DNA of 64,000 bases from Whitmania pigra (taxonomy: Eukaryota; Annelida; Clitellata; Hirudinida; Haemopidae), in the NCBI GenBank assembly GCA_021613335.1, contig JAJTWR010000248.1, positions 979,001-1,043,000 on the forward strand, read 5' to 3'. Positions 28,001 to 40,000 of the stretch are shown here, in pieces. Under the pieces are notes generated by a model, which saw only the letters and a program-made list of their open reading frames with translations, searched no databases and had not been told where the DNA came from. Position 1 is the first letter of the stretch, and each line of letters opens with the position of its first letter. The translations under genes and the position numbers were made by a program.

Positions 28001-31000
28001 ATTTGCGGTACTTAAGGACGCAAATGAATATTTGGGCTTCTGAATTGACCGGACTGATTGTCAGATGATTAGCGAGAATGCTTTCTATAGCAATAATAGC
28101 GATACCACGTGCACGAAGAAGATATACCAAATATAATTAAATATAAGTTTAATTACATCAGCAATATAAACTTAATTAATTTTAAAAACTATGTTTACAG
28201 CACTACACCCTCCTTAAATCTGTTCGCACCGGAGACCGCTCCCCGTGATACTCCGCCAGTCGGCGGATGTGTGCCACCTTCATTTTTACTCTCGGGACAC
28301 AATCTCTTACATGGTATCCATGTACCACCATCGATTCAATGCAAGCCCGTCCTCCTCCCGCATCTCCACAAAAACGCTTGATGAAAAAGATCAACACAAC
28401 AAATAACAACACTAAAGGCTCGCCCCGAGTCTCCGACGACCTCCGAAGGCCAGAAGGTTCGCCATGGCTGAGAACTCCACAAGTGAATTTCTCAGACACT
28501 GACTCAACCCCCTCAATCTCGGGCTCACAACCTCCGAGCACCTCACCGCCAGCATCTCTACTCTCCGCTGCAATGACATCCACAGCCCCAACCTCCATAA
28601 CATCTACAGCTGAATTGAGTTCGGCCATCTCCAACTCAAATTGCTCTCCACTATCCTCCCTGTTCAGTTTCCCTACCGATTCCTCAACGCAAGGAGGCTC
28701 CACGCAGGTCTCTCCCAAAGTCCCTCTCTCAATTATTTCCTCGGTTCTATTTTCAACCGACACTAACAAGGCAATAGTGCACGGGACTGGCTCATCGGAC
28801 ATTGGCGTGACTTCTTTGGTGTTTGCGAAACTCTCCCTCAGCTCACCGTTGTCCTCATTCTCAACATTGCCTATCCTTATGGGAAGCTCCTCTATTGGAC
28901 TGTCCCTGTCAACACCAAACTGCCCTCACTTACCTCAGCAAAGGTCTCCTCAGCACCGTTCTCCTCATCCAACTCTATTCTCAGCTTCTTCCCCGATTCC
29001 TCACTCCATAGAAGCAACACTTTGATTTCTCCTAAAGTTCTTCCATCTACAATTTCCTCGGTATCTTTCTCAACCGAAACTAGTGTGGCAATCGGTTGCA
29101 CTGCTGACGCTCCAACTGTTGTGATCTCTACTGGTGTTTTGCCATATTTTCTTCTAGTTCGTAGCTAGTGTTCACGGAAGCCTCAGTTACCTTATCCGTG
29201 ACAACTGCTATTTCGCGCCTAATGGACGCCTGCAGGTTTTCCATTCGTGCAAGAAACAATTTATGAAAGGGATCAATAAATAAATAATCCACTGGATCCT
29301 CACCCTGGTCTGTTATCCACGACTGCAGGCGATCCTGCAATTCTTTCCTGGACCCTTTCCAATCCATTTGCTTCAACTTAAGCTCACGTCTCATTTCAGC
29401 AACAGTTAAATTTTCTAAGACCTTGCTCATGACTTACTTTTTTGGATCTCACTCCTGACACCCATGAAATAACCCGGGAGTCCGCAAATTAGTAAGTTAA
29501 CTAATAAGTTTATTAGAGCAAGTATTCAGTTAACGGAAATGAATAACAGAAGTTAAGTGTTCAAGGATTGTAGGTACTTAAGGGCACAAATGAATATTTG
29601 GGGTTCTGAAGTAGCAATACAAAATTAATTTCAAAAACTAAGTTTACAACAATATTTATGTATTAGCTAATTTATTTTTTCCTTTTTTATATTATTGAAA
29701 CACAAAACCAATACAAGTTGGAACCGAAAAGAAAAAAAGGAACGACATAAGAGAAAAATTTCCCGCTAACAGACGTCCTATTGCCATTGACGAGTAATGT
29801 TGCGTTTCAATGTCCCAATAATGTAAGTTATACTAAGTAATATCGAATAATGTACATGATTATTTAGAGTTAGTAATAAAGTATATTAGTGCCTTCTTAA
29901 AATAGTAAAGGTTTGAAAGGTTGGTGATATTACGTGGCGCTATGATTGGACAGATCATCTGTCACAGATGTTTTCCGAAAGTAGGTCACATATAGTTTTA
30001 ACTTCATAAAATAAAAATTTGGCTAAAGTGTCCTTTGATTTAGCTAATTTTAATAAAATAATTGATATTAATTTTTTGTAACAATGTAAGCCAACGAGCC
30101 TTAAACTTGGTTATGATCTAAACATTTCAGGAAAGGCCAACCCTTTATTATATAAATTAATTTGAGTCATGGATTATTTCTATGGTCGATTTATGTTTTC
30201 TTTACTTCACTTATATGTTTATTAATTAATTAATAATAATAATAATAATAATAATAAGTTCATTTGTATGGCGCCATAAGCGTAAGCGTCAGGGGCGCTC
30301 AACCTAATTGTATAGCAAGGGTGCTTTGTGGCGGTGCAAGACACGTAACAACTGTTGCTTTTACCGTCGTTCGCAGGCACGCTACCCTCTGAGCTAACAT
30401 AAAGCCAATCAATAAACAAAAACGCCTGTCGCTAACAATTTTAGATACATACCTATAAGCTAGCACCCTCCAAACCAACCATTCTAAGGAAAATATTAGA
30501 ACACACATATTCCGAATTATTGCAAAAATCTAAAACTTGAAGATTTTTAGAGGATTCATTTAACACTAAAATATTAAGTTAAATATTTTCCCAGATCTTT
30601 ATCTCATTAAACCTCATCCTTTAAAAAATTAGCCACTTAACATAAAAAAAAATTATTTTGAAATACGGTAATCATTTTTATTAAAGTTAACTAAAGCAAT
30701 GGTCACTTTAACCAATTTTATAATTTATGAAGTTAAAACGATATACGTGACATACTTTCGGAGGACATCTGTCCAGCCATAGCGCCTAAATTAGCTAATA
30801 CATGAATATTAATCAGCCCGGCGATGTTCTATACACGGGTTTGTAAATATGCACCCGGGGGTTGGGGACCACTGCTTTAAGGGTTAAGGATTCCAATATT
30901 TGCTCCTCAACCACAAAAGTGTTCTAGATCCTGAATAGATAAATCGTTACTTTACCCCATTTACAGCGTTAGTTATAATCAGAGTTGTTAACAATACTTT

Positions 31001-34000
31001 GAAAAAGTATTAGGAGGCCCGTATTTAAGAGAGGATTAAGGCTTCAATCCTCACGAAATATTAAAAAAGAATATAATTGTAAATTCGATTGATTTGTATA
31101 ACATTATAAAGTCATAAAATTTTAAAACCATCTTTATTTAATATTATAATTTGATTATGATTTTGAAAAATGACAAAATGAACACTTCATAATCATTTTT
31201 TTCTGGCAATACCAATATTTTGTTTTAAAAGTTTGGCTGACGACCAAAAGTATCGGAGATATCAATATCGACACTCAAAAATTATCGGAGATAATATCAC
31301 CGCGATACCAATACTGCTATATTATAATCCTGGTTTTTAACACAGTTGTGTGTGTCTGATTGTCGACAAAGTTGCTCCTGGCGCCAGCATAAATAAGTCC
31401 AGATTGTAACTTCACTTATATAGCGCCATATGCATAGCGTCAGAGGCGCTTCTTGTAACCATTTATATAGCGCTCCTTCCAAAGGGCGCTGGCGGCAGTG
31501 CAGGCTGGGTTTCGAACACGACACATTACGACTGTTGCCATTACCGCCGTATGCAGGCACGTAACCCATTCGGCTAACCTGCACGCCGAACCCATTCGGC
31601 TAACCTGCACGCCATGGGATGGGATGAAACACCTAGTAATGCCACTCCATGCGAGCTAAGGTTAAACCGCTCATGATGAGGTCGAAAGAAAGGGTCGAAA
31701 CGCGTCAACTTTTTTATTCTATAGAACCAGTGGTTTCCTGTTTGTTGGATGGTGTTAACTGTTGTTCTCGAAGTACCGAAAGTGGATAAGGCCTTTTCCT
31801 TTGGGATTCTTACCCTAACTTGCCGGTACCATCCTCGTTGGCAGCTGCAGAGTGAATGCGTGAAGGCGTTTTTTAAAGCAAATAACTTTTTTTAACCCTA
31901 ACCCCAGCCCTAGCCCCTGACATCATGCCATCCGAAACACACAACAATTTTCTAAATCAGTTTATTTTATTAAGATTAGAAGTATTTTTTTTAATTTAAA
32001 AAAAAATTGTAAATTTTGATGGGGTAAAGCATCCTTAGACTTTGGAAAAAATTGATTAAAAAACAAATTTTGACCACCCATTCGAGTTAAAGATACTAAA
32101 AACAGAGAAGCCCCCTGAGGGAGAGCAAGGGAGACAACTCGCCCACCCACTTGGAATAAGCTGAAATAAGTTGGAAAACTTAGGATTCTAAATTCAAATG
32201 ACACTGAAACTATGCATATGGTGTCTTATAAATTAATTAATTATAATTATTATTATTATATTATAATAATTTCTAGAAGTTTTAGGATTTCAAGTTACAA
32301 CCAATATATCAAATAACATAATGCTGACGCCCATCTCTGAATATTTGGAAGATGTCATAACAGATCAAAAACATCATAAAACATCAGTTAAAGCGTATCC
32401 CATTTCCGCACTGGTTTCGGTTGGAACGAAAACCGAGGAAATGGTAAGTGGAAGCACTTTGCGAAAAAAAAAATCAGCCCCGAGGCAAAATAGCCCCGTC
32501 AAAACAGCCCCGCGTCAAAATAGCCCAGGACAAAATAGACCAGTCAAGACAGCCCCGTCATTATAGCCCGGTGACAAAATAGCCCAAAACGAAAAAATCC
32601 CGTCAAAACAACCCAGACAAAATAGCCCCGTCAAAACAGCCCCGTCAATGTATTTAAAAAAAACTTTTGAGTTGAATACATTAACCGATAATTGGTTCCA
32701 AATTTAATTCGAAATTATTGGTTTGAAGATTTATCGTCTAAAATATTATTAGGATTCCGACTACTTCCTCACTTTACATGGACTTTTCAAGTTGTTATTT
32801 AATATAAATTATCATCACGTCATGTGGAAATGCAACAAATCTACAAAGAACCATTTCTACCGCTATTTTGACGGGGCTGTTTTGACGTGGCTATTTTGTC
32901 GCCTGGCTATATTGACGGGGCTGTTTTGTCGGGGGTGTTTTGTCACCGGGTTGTTATGACGGGGTGCCGTTCTCGGACCCCAGGTTATTTCAATACTTAA
33001 ACCCACAAAATTATAATCTAGTGAACACTAATAAATACATGTTTTACTGAGTATTTAAAATAAACTATACATTTCCTAACACAAATAAATTTTTAAAGTA
33101 TACAAATGGCAACATCTTCTAAAATATTGGTTAGATATGGTTTGTATTACCCCATTATATAGACCACAGTTTGTTGTGTTAATAATTAAAATTGTTTTGC
33201 TGAAATTAATTAATTATTGCCACCTTGATTGAAGCAAAAATATAATTTCCGTCGAAGCACTTTTGCTGGCAATTCTCCCAAGACATTTCTTCTGGCACAC
33301 CTTCCATTTGAGCATAACAGCCTCGATGAAACAGCGGATATTTTTCATTTTCTAAAGCTAAATAAATTTTTTCAAGAATTTGTAAATATTCTACATTGCT
33401 TCGTTGTACAAATAAATTTACCCAAGCTTCCAACTTCAAATTCGACAATATCAAAATTTGCTGTATGATCATCATAACGAGGTTTCAATATTATCTCGGA
33501 AAACAATTTATTGTGGTCTCGACAATTAGTTCTCAAAGGAACACCAGCTACGATATGTTTGAAAGGATAATCTGCGCAGTGCTCCGTACCTCTTGGACCC
33601 TTCATGTTTATAATGAAGTATACCAGTGTCTCTCTATGTGCTGCATTTAACAAATTACTGTATTAGTATGTGCGCCAGTAATCTAACTGAAAATGAACAA
33701 AACGAAATCTTAAAATACAAGTTGAAAATACAGTTCGAGTATGTCGCTTTGGTGAATTCCAATTTTTTTAATGATGAAATTGCTTATTCAATAAATGAGT
33801 GCAGACCTGCTTCAATTGTTAAATGTTTTAAGATAAAAATATAAGCATATTTCTTAAAATATTTGTTAAGTATCTAATTCGATTTATCACAAAAAAGTAC
33901 TGACTTTCTCCAGGGTAAATGATGACATAGTTTACGCTATATGGTTTCCCCAATTGTATTTTTAGTTCCGTAGGTCTGCAATTAGTTGCCATGACTAGGC

Positions 34001-37000
34001 TATTTCTGGGATTCTTGTCACCATCCAATAACTTTCCTGACTCAACCACCTTATTGCAAAATGTAGCTACTTTTCCAAGAGCTACGTTGACCATCGTTGC
34101 ATAACCTGCATGTCATTTAATGATTACATGTTTAATAACTCGCATCTTTTGCATCTTTTCTCAATATTGCCATTAACTTATAGGAATATTTTAGTATGGT
34201 GAAATGAACGACGGAACTTTAATTTGCGCAAAGTTTTTTTATTAGTTTTATTTGCCAAATATTTAGTTAAATAATAAGTAAATGAGTTATTAGTATCAAT
34301 TGCGTAACAAGCCTTCAGTAACAAGTGCTGAATATTAGCTGATTGCCAAATGAGGTGTTTTGTGAGATGATCCTAATGATAAAACTGGGGGTACACCGAT
34401 TTGCAAAAAGATATAAAACTGTATAACTGAAATAACCCGAGGGTCTACAAACTAAAAATCTTTTGAAAAAGTTTAATAAGCAGTTTTTTGTTACTCGCAT
34501 CTTTTGGATCTTTCATCAATATTGCTATTAACTTATTTGAATATTTTAGCATGGTGAAATGAACGACGGAACTTTAATTTGCGCAAAGTTTTTTTATTAG
34601 TTTTATTCGCCAAATACTTAGTTAACTAAGGGACGTCATAAGTAAATGAGTTATTAGTATCGATTGCGTAACAAGCCTTCAGTAACAAGTGCTGAATATT
34701 AGTTGATTGCCAAATGAGGTGTTTTGTGAGATGATCTTAATGATAAAAATAGGGGTACACCGCTTTGCAAAAAGATATATAACTGTATAACTGAAATATC
34801 TCGAGGGTCTACAAACTAGAAATCTTTTGAGTAAGTTTATTAAGCAGTTTCTTGTTACTCCGCCTCGGATCTCCGACAGGGATCGAGGATGAGGCTGTTC
34901 CCCTTTTTCGAACGTTTCGAACCTTTGAATCTCCTTACGTTTTCGGGGGGCGGTGATCAGACAGATGTCTCTGTCGGTTTTAATTTTTCGGAACCCAATG
35001 CTTACAGCTGACTGTGAAAGGCATTCGTTGGCTTTCTTATGCCGGTCTCTGCTGCCTGGACAGGAGCGACTCCTAAAGCGCTCAAAGACTTCTTCATGTT
35101 GCCTCATCCTCACCCAAGAAGCAGATGACTCTTGGAGTCTTCTTAGACTTGGAAAAAGCTTTCGATGTGGTTTTGAGAGAAGGGATCATAGGACAGCTTT
35201 CCGAGATGGTTGTCAAGGACGAACCATTGGAATGGATCCACAACTTCCAGAATAGACGTATTCAAGTGAGGGTTGGATCAGATCTTTTCGAACCAGTCGT
35301 ATTGGAAAACAGCACTTCACAAGGCGTATCTCTTTGAGATAGCTGAGTCTAAATCACATGCAGTTTTATTTACAATTAGCTGGGTCAAAAGGAGCGACGC
35401 CAACATCAGATTTCATATCGGATAGGGGGAAATTTCTCTGTCTCCAACAGCCACCTTCTTAGGAATCGTCCTAGACGCAAAACTAAGTTGGTCTGCTCAC
35501 GCAGAGGCTGTCAAGACACGTTGCTTGAAAAGATTCAATGCAATGAGGGCAATCTCGGAAAGCTTATGGGGTGCTAGCAAATCCACTCTGCTACAAGTCT
35601 AGAGAGCCGCCATATGCTCCGTCCTCGACTATGGCTGCGAGGTGGTAGATCTGGGATGCAAACAGATCAGGGACACCTACAACAAGCTTCAGTACCAAGC
35701 GCTGAGGAACTGGTGTAGTGGCATGAGAGGAACAAGTGCCTCGTTTCTACTGGTGGAATGCGGTGAGCTTCCCCTCAACCTACGTCGTAAGAAGCTCATT
35801 GCAAACCACGCCATTAAAAATGAATTTAGTTAAAGCTAAATACTTCATTTCAGGCGGCAAAAATTCCGAGTCTCAAGCTAGGCTCCACTTCAAGATGAAG
35901 AAACGAAAGGAGACAACCCCGTACGAGAAAGTCGAGTCCCTCCTTCCGGCAGACAACTTAAAAGATATCGAAGAGAAAACTTCCACAATTTTTCCTTGGA
36001 GACTGGGATAACCAGTGATTGACACCTCGAATCTCTCCTTCGCATCCGGCGACCCTCTGAGGAAGCTGGTAGCAAGGGAGAAGACATGGGATATCCAGGA
36101 AAGTCTCCTTTGTTATACGGATGCCTCGAAGACGACGAACAACAAGGCAGGCTTAGGGATCCACACCCCGAAGAAAAACGTGAACTTAAGCCTCAAGTCA
36201 CAGTCCATCGAACTAGTAGACATTGAGGACTGTCAGAAAGTATGGATCGTCAATCCCATATCCTATGTCAAAGCTCATCATCAAGATATCCGTGCAATTT
36301 TCCAAACTTATAAATACCTTGGAATTGTTGGAATAGCGACATCAATGTTTTTATTATGTTAATGTTCTCTAGTTGTGACCTAGTCATGCTGTGGAGATAT
36401 ATATAGTTCCTTTGTTACATGTTTAGAGTTCTAAGCTTTTTGTTCTCTAGTCGCCATTGTGTTGTTGAGCTTCTACTGGTTTGTTGATTAAACAACGTTT
36501 TATTTTATCAGGTTATGGGCCCAGTATAGCCCAACAGTTAAAGCTAATCAGTAACAAAAGTTTTGCGACTTAATAGGTTCGGTAAATCGATAGAAGTTTC
36601 GATAGACCTATGTTTTATCATTAGCTATAACGTGCGTTGATAGTTAATAAGTAAGTCGTGTGTTATCTGATAGCTGTAAACAATGGCGGAATCGAATGAT
36701 AACAAGTACACAGTTGCAAAGTTGAACAATTCAAACTACCAAGTTTGGAAGTTTAAAGTAAAGATGTTATTGATTCGAGAAAACACTTGGTCGGTTGTGC
36801 AAGATGAAATTCCTAATCCGGTCCCGGAAGGATGGACAAGAAAAGATGAAAAAGCACAATGTACAATTTCGCTGACTGTTGAAGACAACCAGTTAATTCA
36901 TATCTGCAACTGCAACAGTGCGAAAGACATGTGGTCAGAATTGCAAAAAGTGCATGAAAGATCGAATCTCAACAGTAAAATGTATCTTCGAAAGAAACTT

Positions 37001-40000
37001 TACAAGATAAGGCTACAAAAAGATCAAAACATGCAAGAGTACATCAGTTCTACATTACAACTTGTTGAAGAACTTCGTGGTGTCGGTGAAGAAGTAACTG
37101 ATCAACAAATAGCAACTCTTTTGCTGTGTTGTCTACCAGATGAATATGAAACATTAATAACAGCTCTAGAAGCTAGAGAAAAAGATGAACTCACTCTAGA
37201 ATATGTTAAAAACAAGCTTGTTGATGCATACAAAAGAAAGAAAGATTGTGATGCTGACTCAACTGAATCCAAAACAGAAACAGCTTTGTACTCAGGTAAC
37301 TTCAGATCGAGTAATCAAATGAACAATCGTTATGAAAAACAAAGTAAAGAACAAGAAACAAGAACTTGTTTTGTGTGCAAGAAACCAGGACATTTGAAAA
37401 AGAACTGTCGTATATGGAAAGCAAGACAAGAGCAAAATCGTGGCGAGCAACCAAAGTCAAGACACAAAGTGAAAAGTGCTTTGACAGTCGAACTGACTGG
37501 ATCAGAGGATGATGATGACAGTCATGGTTGTTTCACAACTGGTATTGGTACAACAACAAGTGACTGGTTCATAGACTCTGGAGCCACGACACATATGACC
37601 AACAACCTGAATTTCTTCACAGTGCTTGATCAGACAAAGACTGATAAAATCTACTTTGCAAACGGTTCATCAATTAATGCTGATGGAATAGGTAATGGTT
37701 ACCTAAACTGTTTGTTAAAAGATGGTAAAATACATAGAGTTAAAATCAAAAGTGTCTTGTATGTGCCAACCTTAACTGGCAGTCTATTATCAGTAAAGAA
37801 ACTGACAAGTGAAAATAGAAAAGTAGAGTTTGCTGGAAATCAGTGTTTTATAAAAGACAACAATAGAATATTAGCAATAGGAAAGCTTGATTGTGGTCTT
37901 TATAAGCTATCATGTAAGAATGATTCAACATTTGCTTGTGTGGCTAAGTCTGAAGTAAAGCATCAGGAATGCATTCATTTGTGGCACAGACGCTTAGGGC
38001 ATCGGGATCCAAATGCCATAAAACGAATCATTACAGAAGAAATTGCCACAGGAATTCACATTACTGGGTGTTGTGTGATGATGAAATGTGATCATTGTAT
38101 AAAGGGTAAATCTACACTGAAATCATATCCCAAGATGAGTGAACACTGCTCAAAGCAACCACTAGACCTGATTCATAGTGATGTATGTGGTCCAATGAAA
38201 ACACAAACACCTGGAAAGAACAAATATATGGTGACATTTATTGATGACTACTCACGCTACACAATATGCTATCTCATTAAGAAGAAGGATGAAGTAGCAG
38301 ACAAATATCGAGAATTTGTTGCAGAAGTGAGTAATAAATTTCAAAGAAAACCAAAAGTTTTAAGGTCTGACAATGGTGGTGAATATACTGGAAATAAGCA
38401 AATTGCTTATCTGAAGCAGGAAGGCATTCGTCTGCAAACAAGTGCACCATACTCTCCAGCCCAGAATGGAGTAGCAGAACGGAAGAATCGATCTATTGTT
38501 GAAATGGCAAAGTGCATGTTATTAGATGCTGGATTGTCACAACAATATTGGGGTGAAGCAGTAATGACAGCAGTGTATTTGCAAAACAGATTACCGACAA
38601 CAGCAACGAACAAGTCTCCTTTTGAATTATGGAATGGAGAAAAGCCAGATTTGTCCCACATTAGAATATTTGGTTGCAAAGCATTTGCATACATTCCAAA
38701 AGAAAAGAGATCAAAATTTGATGATCGTGCAACTGAAGCAGTTCTTGTAGGATACAGCGAACAATCAAAAGCATATAGATTGTTGCTAACAGATTCAAAC
38801 AGAATTATTATTAGCCGAAGTGTGACATTTGTTGAAGATGAGTCAAATAGTGGAATGAGAACAGTACAACAGATGAATCCTGATGGAACAAATGAAGAAA
38901 TGCACCCTGCTATAAATGAAAATGATGAAATCAAAATACAAGTTCCTTCAGAAGATATTGAAGACAAGATTGAAAATAATGGTAACATTGAAAAAGAAAT
39001 CGATCAACCCAGACGATCAACTAGAAGTAATAAAGGTGTTCCAGCAAAACGGCTATCATTGATGGTACAAAATGAAGTCAAAAAGGAACCATCATCATGG
39101 AAAGAAATGACATTGCTACCAGAAAAAGAACAGAAAAACTGGATAAAAGCAGCAGAAGAAGAAATGAATTCTCACAATGATAACAAAACTTGGATATTGT
39201 GTGATCTCCCCGCTAATAAGAAAGCAATAGATTGTAAGTGGGTGTTCAAGCTAAAACATGACGTTGAAAGCAATGCACATAGGCATAAAGCACGACTTGT
39301 AGCAAAAGGATTTACTCAAAGGTTTGGTGAAGACTTTGACGATACATTTGCTCCAGTCGCCAGGCATATCACATTAAGAACGCTTCTAACAGTTGCTGCA
39401 TCAAAGAAAATGCAAGTAAATCACTATGATGTCAAAACAGCATTTCTGAATGGACAAATTGATGAAGAGCTGTATATGAAGCAACCAGAAGGCTTTATTA
39501 AACCATGTGAAGAACACAAAGTATGTCAAATAAAGAAAGCGCTCTATGGTCTAAAACAATCAGCAAGAAGCTGGAATCAGAAAATTGATTCAATTCTCAA
39601 GATGAATGGATTCAAGCAAAGTAAAGCTGATTTGTGTCTGTATACAAAGAAATATGATGATAACTTTGCGTTTATATTATTGTATGTTGATGATTTACTG
39701 ATATGTGGTAACTCAGAAATAATCAAGAAAACTGCAAGCATGCTGAATCAACATTTTGAGATTAAGAATCTTGGAGAAGTAAGCCTGTACCTAGGTATTC
39801 AAATTGAAAGAGATAAAGATGGTAGTTTCTTGTTATCCCAGAACAGCAAAATTCAAGATGTTATTTCTGAATTTGGGTTAACTGATGCAAAAGGAATTGC
39901 AACACCAATGCATGCAGATTACTTAAATATCACAGAAGATGAAAATTTGCTTCCTTCAAATGAACAGTATCAAAAGGCAGTGGGGGCTTTACTCTACATA

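Larger units (their letters stand above)
27899..29652 (-). mobile_element. pol-less LTR element with SAP-domain ORF (Gypsy-related)
   Basis: The LTRs are 27899-28202 and 29465-29652 (right copy internally shorter). Both run from TG(t/c)TGTAAAC to CCCGGGTTATTTCA on the minus strand. Next to the 5' LTR is a primer-binding-like TGGGTGTCAGGAGTGAGAT. Next to the 3' LTR is a purine tract AAGGAGGG. Only about 1.26 kb lies between, and it carries no polymerase. Flanking 4-base sequences (TTAT/ATAT) match imperfectly. Confidence 0.75.
26735..30874. mobile_element. hAT element ends (CAGTGGTC...) enclosing a Gypsy-related insertion
   Basis: The left end is CAGTGGTCGCCAACC at 26735. The right end is the inverted GGTTGGGGACCACTG ending at 30874. 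The adjoining CCTTAAAG and CTTTAAGG extend the inversion. Both arms share a GC-rich sub-terminal block (cccggg, acccgtg). I see no intact hAT transposase between them. The interior is taken up by the 27899-29652 LTR element and SINE sequence. Confidence 0.65.

Noticed and set aside
28267..29025. Plus-strand 252-residue Ser/Pro/Thr-rich ORF
   Set aside because: It is the antisense of the SAP-element coding region. The minus-strand reading has the repeated module, the LTR context and the purine tract.
33422..33475. Frameshift between the discoidin-like and WSC1 coding parts
   Set aside because: Both genes show the same apparent shift. A 64-base GT-AG intron of equal length in each restores the frame, so an intron is the simpler explanation.
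33641..33904. Plus-strand ORF conserved in intron 2 of both receptor genes (33626-33844 and 56159-56383)
   Set aside because: It lies in an intron of otherwise good models. The differences (about 16) look like neutral intron divergence, with no bias toward silent change.
38407..38988. Minus-strand 193-residue ORF opposite the Copia integrase
   Set aside because: It is a shadow of the coding strand, with no domain and no independent signals.
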